Numbered from the stretch's first letter, positions 14,241 through 26,056 are shown. The stretch: 64,000 nt of DNA from Trichoplusia ni (GCF_003590095.1 NC_039481.1:13609895-13673894), one strand, 5' to 3'. Notes: generated by a model from the letters alone, not told the origin. Numbers and translations: made by a program.

Positions 14241-14610
14241 AATCGTCGTAATAACCAACAAAAAATAAAATAAACTGTGACTGGTCTGTGTTCACGTAAC
14301 GTCCTCTCGTAAAGGGAAATACGGCTTTAGCTAACTGGATACACGTCGGTTTTACAACGTTTATTGTTTTTAGTTGGCAAGTGCAAAATGTGATGTTATG
14401 TGTGCTCAACGAGCGTACCGTCCTGTGTAACGTTGCCTCAAAGTGAACTACATGGATGTAATGTGCTTTTAAAATTGGAAACTCATAATCTCCATACTTC
14501 GCGACCGGATTTTATAATTGAGGTTGGTAAAAACATTCTAGCAACAGTATTACTCACAGATACGTTCAGATAACATTATAGTGTAGGTGTTTGTGCTAAG
14601 TGTGACGAAT

Positions 14611-14626
14611 AAAGTCAAGGTGAGCG
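14611..14626 (+). other. Candidate 5' splice site (CAAG|GTGAGC)
   Basis: Bases 14616-14619 read CAAG and are followed by GTGAGC from 14620, a near-consensus donor. The ~600 bases before it contain no convincing coding frame, so any exon ending here would be a 5' untranslated exon. A TCAG initiator-like word lies near 14566. Donor-like words of this quality occur by chance a few times per 64 kb, so the call depends on the neighbouring CpG-rich patch. Confidence 0.3.
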
Positions 14627-14830
14627 GTTTACAAACACGAATTAATTCTAACGTCTAACATTCATTTCGGTAAATATACTTGTGTGCGAATCAACTGAAC
14701 CCAATAGAGTATTAAGATTAGACCGGTTCTAAGAATGGAGGCTACAAAACAATCGAGATTAGTAGAATCGACAGTAGCTTAAGTTTTTAAAGTGATAAGA
14801 AAATGTAAAAAAATGATTTGAATAAATGGA

Positions 14831-15229
14831 ATGCCACAATATTTAGAAATAACAAAAGAAAATCTTGGGAGCAATTCATATCGTGGCATCGCGCTCCATT
14901 TCGCAAATGAAGGTCAATTGCATCGTAGACGACTCTTTGAAATGGTCAATAAAGAATTGGAATATGAAATAAATAACGATAAACATTTGGATATCCAGTT
15001 GCCCGATCATTTTGGCCCATATCCAAACACTGGTACTCTATTAGTATACAATACTTACCACTTCACTTCCATGTTTGCTAATATTACTATTTATTGCATC
15101 TCGAAGAATGCAGACCAGTTGGAAATTTTCCGTGTCTGTATCAGGGTTGACTTTAGAAACGGGCTGCACGAATTACTGGGTGTTTTTGGTTTTAATAGAT
15201 CGGCAATGATGCCCCGAATTATAATATAA
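14831..15229 (+). CDS. Unrecognised 132-codon ORF, faint OTU-like pattern, possibly a decayed transposon piece
   Basis: The frame starts MPQYLEITKENLGSNSYRGI and has a balanced amino-acid composition, unlike the low-complexity frames elsewhere in the window. The segment SNSYRGIALHF followed by a charged HRRRLFEMVNKELE helix, and later a FANITIYCI strand, is loosely reminiscent of OTU cysteine proteases (NC-x-FRAIA near the start, NI-x-VY later). The catalytic cysteine position would hold serine and no terminal histidine motif is visible, so an active protease is unlikely. OTU domains are known in some insect Helitron-like elements and Polintons, and GC hairpins resembling a Helitron end lie 380 bases downstream. 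Chance remains a real alternative. Confidence 0.25.
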   Translation: MPQYLEITKENLGSNSYRGIALHFANEGQLHRRRLFEMVNKELEYEINNDKHLDIQLPDHFGPYPNTGTLLVYNTYHFTSMFANITIYCISKNADQLEIFRVCIRVDFRNGLHELLGVFGFNRSAMMPRIII

Positions 15230-15605
15230 AGTGTTTTTGTGCGGAAATGTGTAGTTTTTGAGAAATCTTAAATTAAAGTTTTGAGGTTAATTCTCAAAAA
15301 TGAAACAGAAAATTTTATAATGTATGGCAAAAACTAGTGTTTTCTCACTCTAACCGTCATATTGAAGTGTCACTCAACTGTCAAAGAGTGTAATTACATT
15401 CCAATAGTTCATTTAGTTCATTCGCTTTTCGTTCGCGATTGTTTATGTTCCGTGTTTTCGTATTGTGATTTTTCTAAATTGTTATGATGATTATCATATA
15501 AATCGAAATTTATGTAAAATGTTGAAATGTATAAAACTAAATCTAGAACCATCATCATAGTTAACACCCCGACTCGGAGCACCCCGACATGGACAGGTTA
15601 GGTTA

Positions 15606-15731
15606 GAAGTGGTTGGCGGGGTCGTTGAGCGAGCGAAGCGAGCGAATAGACCCCGCCAACCACTTCGTGGTTATTTATTTTTAAACCACCCAGAAGTAGG
15701 AGCCCCGCGAAGCGGGGCTCCGTCGACCTAG
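15606..15731 (+). repeat. Cluster of GC-rich hairpins, possible Helitron-type 3' end
   Basis: Three inverted repeats follow one another. The first has perfect 18-bp arms at 15606-15623 and 15649-15666, with a tandem 'agcgagcga' duplication in its spacer. The second is aaccac-ttc-gtggtt at 15658-15672. The third is a perfect 10-bp stem with loop GAA at 15699-15721. CTAG follows the last stem six bases later (15728-15731), which is the arrangement of a Helitron 3' terminus. The next base is C, not the T expected at a canonical Helitron insertion, so the identity is uncertain. Confidence 0.45.
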
Positions 15732-15839
15732 CCAATAACACCGTTCTGACACTCCTAACCTCAAAACTAAATTTCAAAAAATCTCAAAAAATATACGTTT
15801 CCGCATCTTTTCCCTTTAGGGGGTATATCCTGGGCACCA

Positions 15840-15863
15840 CCCCTCCCCCCTCCCCCCATCCCC
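15840..15863 (-). other. G-quadruplex-forming tract
   Basis: The plus strand carries C-runs of four or more separated by single or few bases. On the minus strand this gives four G-runs (GGGG-AT-GGGGGG-A-GGGGGG-A-GGGG), fitting the G4 consensus with very short loops. It lies about 120 bases after the hairpin cluster. Confidence 0.65.
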
Positions 15864-15879
15864 ACACTCCTATGAATGC

Positions 15880-18332
15880 AGCCGATTACTAAAGAATACC
15901 CCTGTATCATACTCAACTAGTATAATTACTTTATCTTTATCAGAGAAATCGCAAGCCATTTTATTTTATGAATTAAATACTATTTTAGATTGAGATAAAC
16001 TTGATAGGACTTTATTTTTATTCCTCTTTTTAAAGAGATCGTTACCAATACAATTACTTTTATTGATGCTCAGTGGTTTTTATATCTTCAGTTTGTTTTT
16101 CAACGAGTTTATATACTATATTCTGTTTACTCCACCTCTCAATCTTCAATGTTATTTATAAGCCTACCTATGAATAGTTTTCTTTGTAAGTTTCTTCAGA
16201 TTGTGTTTGATAACACAAACATTTACTAATGTTTCCCTTAAAGAGTTTATCTGTGTCGACGTTTAGTAGAAAATATTGTGTAAACATGTAATAGTACACC
16301 GTTAGGTCCGTGTGTTTATCGTACCATTTCTAAGAACGCAGTGTCAATGTGACCGGGCGGCGTATTCATTAGCTGAAACGATAAATGTAAACATGACCAC
16401 ACTTGCGCAATTGTAATCTTAAGCGTTTATATGAGTGTTATTATTAATGTTTTATTGTATGTCTTCATGATAAAAATATTTAAAGCTAAACCAAAGAATA
16501 AACTTCTATTTATGAGACTTATTGTTCCCCACAATGGTATCGCAATAAAATTGCGTAGCAAAGTTTTTTCAATGTTGGCTACAGTTGAATAATAGTCATT
16601 GTATTTTTTGCTGTATCAATAAAAAAGGTAGCGATTTTTAGAATGAATCACGCCATGTTGACTTATAATGGACGAGTATTATTTACAATAATAAATATCA
16701 AATGGCAAATAAAATTGCTTGCTTATAAGTAAAATGCCCAGTAAGAAAAATAAACCCATTTCAGTAAAAAAGACGTACCCGTAAAAAAAGGATTTAATTA
16801 AAATCCTCCGTTATCTAGCAAAATTACTCATAAAGATTTAACACCATAAGTTTTTATTTAAGAAGATAAAATTCGTCTTTTGAATTTTAATTTAGAATAA
16901 CGCCATTTTTATAATCCGCAGGCTTTTCCATGGGAATTAAAAAGGGTTGTAAATTAATATTCCAAATCCCGAAACCTCATTGTGGTCTTCTTTGGTTTAA
17001 ATGTTCTATAAATTGTGATTTCCTTCATTTTAATAGCAAAGTGACAAATCCTACCGGAATATGAAAATAGTTCGTACAATCTTTGATAGTCTAAAAACTG
17101 CATGGTTCGAAGCCAATGGTTTAATAATTGTAATTAAAATCATAATAGGTACAAAGCAATGGGAACACAAAAGCAATACAGTTAGACTTACGGCCAGTCT
17201 AGGTTCTCAAGTCTAGTCTTCGGTGACCTAAATACAATTACACAATTACCTCGTTTCTGCATTTGCAGAATCCATTCAATTTCTACTAGTGGAGAACAAA
17301 CAAACAAATGATAATTTTAGTGGGAAGGTCGTTTTACTGGAGATGTAAATTTTGATTAAATAATGCATGAAATAGTAACGATTTCATGCGAATTCCGCTC
17401 ACGTTGTAACTTTAACAATGGCTTTAGGAGAAACAGAATGGAAAACATTTTTTTGAAATTCGATTGTAGAGCAAAATATTTTTGCGAGATTGTAAATATT
17501 TTTTTAACTCAAAATAATAAAGGGAACTGATATCAGTGCTTGATGAAGGTTTCTATAGACATTAATGACGAACACAATAATAGGGGAATATTTAAGGAAG
17601 TTGAAGTGATCACAAACAAGACTAATAAGCTGAAGTTGATGCTAAAGCCAATCCTGAATTTATTATAAACATGGCTTAACATTTCATAATTACCGTCTTA
17701 AACACGACTGAACAAGTTGCCCAAGGTAACATCTTTCCTTAAAATATGCGAGACGAGTTCTACAGATTACACAACATCTTCATTACCGTAATTATTTTAC
17801 ATGTATTCATATTCAATTTGTTGTTCTACAATCTTGGGGGTTCGCTTAATACGTCTTTTATCGGCTTACGGAATCTTATCTGCTCTAAATTAGAAAATTT
17901 GAGCAAATTTATGGAGATTGGATTAATATGATGAAAAATCTTGCATTACTTAACAATTTTTTAAAGGTCTGAAAGTTGAAAAGTCTGAAACGCAAACACA
18001 AAGACCATGGCAAAGTTGAGCAGTTTAAAAATATTTAGTACTTCGAATGCAAAAGTCGTAAAATTAAATTTTGAATGTTAGCATTTCTAGTTATAATCTA
18101 GAATTATTCTACTAGTTACTAAGACAATGACTTGAGTCTTTGAGTGCACCGAATTCAAGTTATATTAAAGTTAGTAAAGAATTTATGTCAGGTTTAAGTT
18201 CAAAGTTAACGGTTCAATCCGACGATTTTAGCTTAACAAGATTTTTAAATGTCAAAGTTTTTTATATATTTACAGTTTTCAATCCTTCATTTGGCTAATT
18301 TAAATTTTTATTTCTCTCTTTATGTATTATTA
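15880..18332. other. AT-rich non-coding stretch
   Basis: No coding frame above about 60 codons, no recognisable repeat and no CpG-rich patch. Confidence 0.45.
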
Positions 18333-18390
18333 CTAGCCTGGAATTCCCACTGCTGGGAAAATGCCTCCCCACTCTTCTTTCACTTAACTC
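18333..18390 (-). repeat. Lepidopteran 'cccagcagtggga' repeat fragment
   Basis: The plus strand reads 'cccactgctgggaaaatgcc' followed by 'tcccc'. This is the reverse complement of the 'cccagcagtgggac...taggc' end of a very common lepidopteran retroposon. A related copy in the same orientation lies at 26476 and one in the opposite orientation at 57368. Confidence 0.6.
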
Positions 18391-19340
18391 TCTTATGAGC
18401 AGCGAACGACCACTTCTGTATCTCTATTTCTCTAACTTCAATATTTTCATTAACTTCATCAACTATTACAAACTGTTCATTCAATTCATCATGATTGTTA
18501 TCTAGATGTGTTTTGTGTGTCAATTAAATAATATGAAATCTCAACTCAGTAGGTATGTCAAAATCGCCGACAAACATTATCAAGCTCCATAGGTCATCAG
18601 TTCATATAATCATTCATATCATACTATTATGTAAGTTATTAAGCATCCATGATGGAGCGAACAGACCCAGATATGGTATGAGTAAGCGTCTACGGCGGAA
18701 TATTATGAATAGCAAGCAAATAAGCGCTGGAATCCGTCTAGGTCTTATTTCTGTCTGTATGACTTTGTAGTGGAATATTCTTCGATTTATAGAAAGTACT
18801 TATTAATATAAGCTATTTACAATTGACTTGAAATAGGACAATTTATTTAGACTTTTACAAAAGCAGAAAAAAAAAACAAATTACTGAGCCTGCGCTGTCT
18901 ATTATCAGGTTTTTTCTCATGAACCGATAGTGCTAAACAGTTGAAATTTGACTCTTTGAACGTAAGTCACAAATCAGACTCGCACTTGACCGGTAATTTT
19001 ACTTGTTATTAATTATAATGGAACAGATATTAAAGTAGAAGAAATTTTCATGGAAATCTCTGATGAAACACCGAGATTTGCGAAATACGTATGAAATTCA
19101 TCTGGATTCCAAAACTCAGACGCTAAATTCTCTGATTAAACATTCATCTACATGTATGAGACTGTATGAGACCAAGGTTGTGCCTATTTGAAGTTTTAAT
19201 GTCACAACCATTCTGTCGCCAGCTCACGTGCGGTTAAATTAGTACGTTTCGCTTTCTAGACTTAACTCATGATATCATAATTTATGAAGGACCGAATATA
19301 TTCCATGCGAAAATTACGATGAGACTTAGGCCTGGATAAA

Positions 19341-19380
19341 ATAACATTTTGGTTATTTTCTTTCGAATTTTAGGTAAGCG
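19341..19380 (+). other. Candidate recursive splice site
   Basis: A T-rich tract at 19353-19371 leads into TTTTAG (AG at 19372-19373), followed directly by GTAAGC. A branch-point-like ATAAC lies at 19341-19345, 29 bases before the junction. An acceptor fused to a donor with no exon between is the layout of ratchet sites in long insect introns. Without RNA evidence this is only a candidate. Confidence 0.25.
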
Positions 19381-19705
19381 TAATATGAAAAGTGATGACA
19401 GACTATTAAAACGTAATTCATCGTTTTAAATTTTCATTTATGTACGAGTTTTACGTACACTATTATTGGCGAATTATCAACTAGAATTTGTTCTACGTGT
19501 ATTTTATAATTTCTACAAATATTGTAAGAATTACATCCTGACGCATTTTCAAAGAAACATCTATTTATAAGTTAACACATTCGAAACTACTAGAATGTGT
19601 AGATACATAAAGTCAACACTGAAATAGACCAGCTAACGACGTTGACACTGAACAGAAGCAAGGAGTTCGGGGCTCAACACCATCTTATACATTGAAGCAG
19701 AAGTG

Positions 19706-19750
19706 GAAGCGAGATGGAACGCTACACGTGGTAAAGTGCTATCTCGCTCC
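19706..19750. repeat. Degenerate palindromic element, copy A
   Basis: 'gcgagatgg' at the left and 'ctatctcgctcc' at the right form an imperfect inverted repeat around a central 'gctacac'. Similar arrangements lie at 26057-26100 and 49844-49888: 'gagat', then 'cgc.cta', then a 'tag/gtgc' word, then 'tctcgct'. Three related copies in 30 kb suggest a dispersed element or a shared regulatory motif. Confidence 0.4.
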
Positions 19751-21499
19751 CACAACCACAATCAACCATCTTGCTTCGGAAGGTGGTAGGAGGCTGTAGT
19801 AGTCGCAGCAGATACTGTACTGTATCCCCTAGGGAAAGAGGATAAAGTATTACTCAATCGGACCTCAGTGGATTTGAACATAATTGTGTTCGAAGTTAAA
19901 TTCATGTGGTTTAACTATATCTGTATCGGAATGAACATTTCAAATAAAGTTTTGGCTTTTTGGATGTTGTTCAGTGTAGTTCTATTTTTGGGTACTCTAT
20001 GTTATTTATTTATTTAAGTTTCGGAGAATTATGACCAAATACTCATTTCATTTGAGATAGCAAGTGAGTCACATTATTATGCAATCTTACTCAGTTAAAA
20101 TAAAGGTAGCGTGAAATCAAAATCGGTCTAAAAATATAAATTAGTCAATTTGGGTCTGATTCCTGGGAAATTGGTAATATTAATCTAGAAGTATATGAAA
20201 CAATAGTTTCAGGAAAAAATATACTTGAATAAAGTTATAAAAACATTCAATTTGTATCCCGAAGGCTTGTCCCCAATCACCAGGGACATAATTGCGTCAT
20301 TGCGTCATATTCGGACTTTGCGTGTACAATATTTTCACTTACTCCATAGGGATCGGTGGTCTACGTAGTGCTGTTATATCCTATAACATACTAAAAAGTA
20401 TGTTCTCGTTGTCTGCATAAATTATATATTAAATGCGTTGGTCGGTTCTCCTTATTCTATTATTAGCATCATTACAGCAGTAACATGGCTATAAAAAATT
20501 AACGAGCTAATATGAACATGTTTCTCACAGTTCGGTTAGGGCTCATGCAAACGGATCACGTTGCATCAACATTTTTAATAACACTACTCGGCTTCAACGG
20601 ATCTTACTTTTAATCTAACCACGTAATTGTATATAAACCTCTTTCACAAAAAATACTTTTAGTCTTTAAGCTTTTCTGCGTAAACGAAAATGTTCTTATT
20701 TTGAGAATCATTTTTTGATGTTCAACTTTTATTCCGATGATGTAATTGTGTCTTCATCGATAAATGCAATCGAGTAACGATTCGATTGCAAATCATGTTT
20801 TGTTCAGTTTAATAAATATCAATGGGCCTATAAAAGCACAATCGATGATTTCAATCGGATGCATGACATCATTCCATAAGTTGATGGTTGTCAATCAATA
20901 TCGATTTGATCAGAGACTTTAGGCATAGTTTATGATTCACTCCCGAGAGGCAACTTACTCATATCTAAGTAACTGCTTTCTTCAATGTTTTCTATGCGAC
21001 TAAAAACCATCCAACTCAAAAAGACGTGAAACTGATGAAATATCATCATAGTGACATTTTAGAGTTTTTAGTATTCGTCCATCAGTTTTGTTTTATCCTA
21101 CTGTTAGCCCTAAACACAAATCATTTAGAAAAACTTCATGAACATTGAAAACGAGGTCAAGATTAACGTTGGGCTATCTTATGATAACTCATTTAAATAA
21201 TATTCTCTTATTTATATTCATTATGAATTTATTAAAGCTTTTTATTGTTATTTTATTATTTGAATATATTAAAACGTTTCGCGCATGTTTTATTTATAAA
21301 CTGATTCAATAGGGACGTGTTTATAAATGAGCATTAAATATTTGAATTTATTGATTTAATTTAATTCGAAGCGAGCTTTATAAAGAATAGCAATTAAAAA
21401 TGAAATAAAATAATTGATTTAAGTATTATTTTAATTTATAATTTATCTGATATTAAAAATGCATTATAGTAATATTTTTAGTAAAAAGACGTAGTCCAG

Positions 21500-21633
21500 G
21501 AACAGCACCCGTCCGAATAGCACCGGCGCGAATAGCACCGAGCCTAGTCCACGAACAGCACCTATCAATATTTTTGGCAGGTGCTATTCGTGGATACAAA
21601 TTTATTTTATTATTTGTGTCCACGAACAGCACC
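21500..21633. repeat. GAAYAGCACC subterminal motif array, left arm
   Basis: Six copies of the 10-mer GAAYAGCACC (Y = C or T) were located. Five are direct (21500, 21515, 21530, 21553, 21624) and one is inverted (21580-21589). The first three are spaced exactly 15 bases apart. The right arm carries the mirror set, so the element has twelve copies. Arrays of short subterminal repeats are known transposase-binding sites in several DNA transposon superfamilies; that role here is inferred. Confidence 0.75.
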
Positions 21634-21938
21634 TACGGCTCGGCAGCCTAGTGCTGGGATGCATTTGTTTAACAGGACGTTATTAAATGAAAAATATCGA
21701 TAAAATCACTAGAACGTTTATTAAGAACTCGGTCTAGGCGACATTTAAATATAAGAAAAAACAATAAAAAGTCTTATGATAATAATTACTAATCTTACAA
21801 AATTATAAATCTGTAACACTTTCTTTAACGCACTATCAGCCAAAGGTCCAATGTATGGCGTCCGATGGGTGGACTCGGTCGAAAATTGCTTGCTCGCAAT
21901 GCGCAAGGGTACGACAAGCTGCACCCTATAAGAATTGT

Positions 21939-21992
21939 AGAGTAGCGATACTGTGTCACGTGTCTTTGCACGTTACACAGTATCGCTACTCT
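21939..21992. repeat. Nested hairpin in the centre of the foldback
   Basis: Arms at 21939-21962 and 21969-21992 are 24 bp each with one mismatch (the 18 distal pairs are perfect), around a six-base loop TCTTTG. It sits inside the unique centre of the larger foldback, off its middle, so single-stranded DNA or a transcript would fold as a hairpin within a hairpin. Confidence 0.8.
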
Positions 21993-22376
21993 CATCACCT
22001 TTGATGTGAATAGACTGATTGTGATACATTAAAAATTAAGAAAGTGTTACAGATTTATAATTTTGTAAGATTAGTAATTATTATCATAAGACTTTTTATT
22101 GTTTTTTCTTATATTTAAATGTCGCCTAGACCGAGTTCTTAATAAACGTTCTAGTGATTTTATCGATATTTTTCATTTAATAACGTCCTGTTAAACAAAT
22201 GCATCCCAGCACTAGGCTGCCGAGCCGTAGGTGCTGTTCGTGGACACAAATAATAAAATAAATTTGTATCCACGAATAGCACCTGCCAAAAATATTGATA
22301 GGTGCTGTTCGTGGACTAGGCTCGGTGCTATTCGCGCCGGTGCTATTCGGACGGGTGCTGTTCCTGGACTACGTCT

Positions 22377-25300
22377 AGCTTTTTGTTAGTTATGTAACTT
22401 TAGATAATCTATTTTATCTTAATCTGTGTTTCGGTAATAATACTATCTTGGTTCATCAACAAACATACAAAACCTTTTTGTTAGTAGACTTATCTGGTGC
22501 TTCAAGTGGCTATATTTTACTTTAAGAACTTTACCTTCGCCGGCACTTTTTAACGTCGGGAGCTAAATATTTTATAATGTGCATTCCGAAGCAGGTTCGT
22601 TGCGGCGTTAGTTCAACTGGTGTATGTCAAGGAGTTAAAATATCACATCAAACTTTCGTGTTGTGCTCTTTTATGTTTATCAATTACAATTCATTTTTTC
22701 AAAAATATCCACAGAGTGTTCAACATGTGATTAAAACTTCGTCGATTCAAATGTAATATTTAAAAATAGCTTGCCTTTAAATGAACACGCAACAACTCAT
22801 AAATTTAAGTCAACGCCCAGAATCCATTGATGTTATCACGTCTTATATATAAATTAATTCGGTCACAACTAATTAAAACACGTAATAATTATATAAAACC
22901 TTCTAATAAAGTCGTACATTCATCACATTCCCTCGCCTCCGACCTGATGGGAACATTAACAACTAACTCATAAAACATTCCCGCATAATGTTAATTATAA
23001 TATACGAACTTATTTGATTGCTTTAAATGTTATATTAAATATTACATTTTATATAGTATGTCATATTATATGGATTAATTTAAAACGAAGCCGACAAAGT
23101 AGCCGGGAACACAGTTTGTCTGTAGTCATTGCGACCGGCGTTGTCACTCCCGTATAGGCCTTGTTTGCTATCAGCGCAAGAGCTAAAATCAGAAAACCTT
23201 ACATCGGCTGCTGTTTCAATCATCTGTCATAGATGTTAGAGGCTACTGATGATGGTGATGAGCAATGGGATGACGTCGCCGAGTCCAGCACAGGAAGTGG
23301 AATGACTTACTTGCATGATGTCGCGAGGGCTCATTCGAAGGTGTAAGACGATAGGAAATTTTGCAAGGAGCGGCTTGGGATAGGATTGTTTTAAGGACTA
23401 AGGGAAAGGTTGGACAGCGTCTAAAAATAAAACATAGGATGCTTGGTGCTGGTTGGGTAAGCGTAGTTTATCAAAGTCAAATTCTGTATTTCAATTAGAC
23501 CAGTAGTTCAAACAAATTGTCAATTATCAGCAATAGATGGCAATAGAATGATATCATTATGTTGATGTCGAAAACACGACAGAACAGATGGACATCAGAA
23601 TCTTATGACGCGAAGTTAACGTAATTCTGAAATAACAAAATTTTTTATTTATTACTATTGTTAGATATTAAACTTCTCAAATGCTGCGAATACGACAGAA
23701 AACTATCCAACCCAGAAGATACCTCTTCATTTGAACTATTATATTTAACCCATAAGCAATTTAACAGGCGTGTCATTTGAATCCCATACAATGCCTCCAT
23801 TCAGTTATGATTGCAATCATGTAACACAATACCGTATTTGATAAGCACCCTAAGTGCTATTAACGTACTTCACTTTGGTTTCGGTTGTCAATTGTTTACT
23901 CTGAGAACGGGAAGTACGAATATTGTTGGCACTGGTTTTTATTTACGCTTTGACAGTACGAATCAAGCTGAGTCGGTAATCAAAGCAAATGTTTGTGATG
24001 TTTGCTCGAATCTTCAAATGTTTTCTGAACGATTGTCGTAAAAGTAAAAGCTTCAGTATTCATTTTATTCATGTTGAAAAAGGATAAAGTGCATCGAATC
24101 GAATTAAAATAATAGCTCCTTAAATTAATATTATTAATAAAATAAAGTTCCCTCAACATTAAGAATAACAATAGATGATTATCAACAGAATTACGATTAA
24201 CATTTTGGTACAAGACAAAACATTTTTTTAATTCCCAAAGCCTAACAGCAGGTGTCCTACAAAAACTTTAAAGCCACAGCTCGACTTCAAATTGACCCTC
24301 ACGACTTGTATTTTTTCTCGTGTTGCTCCGTTTTTATATGTTTTTTGTATTAACACGTGCTAGCTTTGGGTAAACATTGGTAGTAAGTTAAAAGGTGTTT
24401 CTAAACACAGCTGACGGCAACGGCTTGAAACAAACGACTGTTAGGAAATGTGAACGCTCTTGGTGTATATTTAACTTAAGCTTAAATCGCGCGGTTACCC
24501 TTCAAAGGATTCCTTACTTACTTGACTATTTTAAATGTAGTGAGAAGTATTCATAGCATAACCATACTTTTCAAAGTAAATTTTCTGTTTATTCAAATTC
24601 ATTTTGTCCATTAAGTCCGGAATCCATGGTCAATTTAGAAATTAAATGATAGCCAAAAATAAACCCAGAACACATCGATTTATTTGCGAGTAATCAAACG
24701 TTTTTTTTTATTCGAATGAATATAAAATAAAACACGTGTACCACTTAAAAAACACTCACAAATTCTGTTTCGAAAATATCGCTTATAACGAAAACAGAGC
24801 GCCGATGCCGACGTCATCCATTACCTTTGAACACACCCTAATCTATTTCATGCTCAATTTATTAGTTACCGATACACGACGGTAGCCTAACAAACAAATT
24901 AACAGTCCGTAACTAAACACACGTAACATAATTGTTATAAAAACATATTAACATTGTGAAACATTTGTTAAATTGTTATTTTCAACGGTCCATTTGGTGT
25001 TCCGCGCGCTTTTTAAACAGTAATGGCCACCAGACAGCTGTCATGGCGGTGTCAGTTCTAAATTTAAAATAAACATTTTTGTTCGTATTATTTTATTAGT
25101 CGATTGAGTAAGGTTAGTTACGTCGGTAGTTCGTTCGAAATTCGAATATAGTTCTATATTTAAATCGTAAAAACTTTACGTACAGTTTATTGTCCATAAA
25201 AATACTAAAATGGGAACTCTTTTTATTCTGCCTAGGATTTTATTGTCGTTCTCTTTAGCATAATTCAAATTTACCCACTTCCTGGGCTTTACTGTGGAAT

Positions 25301-26056
25301 CCTCTTGAGACGGTATGATAAACCCTATTTATTTTCCTGCAAAAATTCAAATGATTGTCACAATAAATGCCTTTGAAATCCCTTCAGCATTTGTTCAGTG
25401 ACACGCTTACGTTTTATTCATCACTCAAACAGTGTACTTTAAAAATCCTTTCTCGGGGGTATTCGAAGCCATTCTGGGGGATACAGCTTTTTGCCTGTCA
25501 TCCTTGTCAGGAGTAAGATTGAAGAAACCACGCGTGAGTCTAGACTTAGATCTGACTTTGATATATTGTTTTAGAACAAGGAACCTGTCCGTATGATGTT
25601 TTCGTTTAAATTCCTGAGATATCTATCTATATAAAAAATTTTGGTTTTTGAATGGAATCGAATTAAAAAAGGGATTTCTCTCACCAGTCACAGATAAATG
25701 GTTTTAGCAGGTAAAGGGATCCACCAAAGGGATCGGAAGCTGAGATCCTTTAACTAAAAAGTCAAAAAAACTGTATGCGTCAGCTAAGTCCTCTGCGTCT
25801 TTGTGCCTATTTAGTAAGAAATTACTTAATGGCGTCAAAACTAAATAGATATAGGATGATTGAATGCTATATAGTATGTATACTCGAATTGTTGCTGTTT
25901 GTCATCACTCAACTGTGTACCGCATGCCTTGTGTTTATTGCTACAAGCTTTCTAAACGCATTTACCAACTTAACAACTGACATCCTTACCTCCCAATCAA
26001 TAGAAGGAACAGTCGACCACAAGTCACACTAACTCTTTACAGTGACAAGCAAAACT
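22377..26056. other. Non-coding stretch; one CpG-enriched patch near 23.1-23.4 kb
   Basis: Mostly AT-rich. From about 23080 to 23430 the sequence is more balanced, with words such as 'gcgaccggcg' and 'gacgtcgccgag', but I find no sustained frame in it. It may be an old exon, a transposon remnant or a regulatory patch. The opposed frames at 23811-24041 (plus) and 23980-24213 (minus) show no motif. Confidence 0.35.

Larger units (their letters stand above)
21487..22376. mobile_element. Foldback element with 339-bp perfect inverted arms
   Basis: The left arm (21487-21825) and right arm (22038-22376) are each 339 bp and, compared by eye along their whole length, are exact reverse complements. 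They flank a 212-bp centre (21826-22037). The element begins AGACGTAGTCCAGG and ends with the complement. It carries no coding frame, so if mobile it depends on enzymes from elsewhere. I found no convincing target-site duplication in the flanks. Identical arms imply recent formation or insertion, or ongoing arm-to-arm gene conversion. The family is not one I recognise; foldback, MITE and non-autonomous DNA transposon are all possible labels. Confidence 0.8.

Noticed and set aside
15594..15606. Telomere-like GGTTAGGTTA
   Set aside because: Only about two TTAGG units, far too short for an insect telomeric array.
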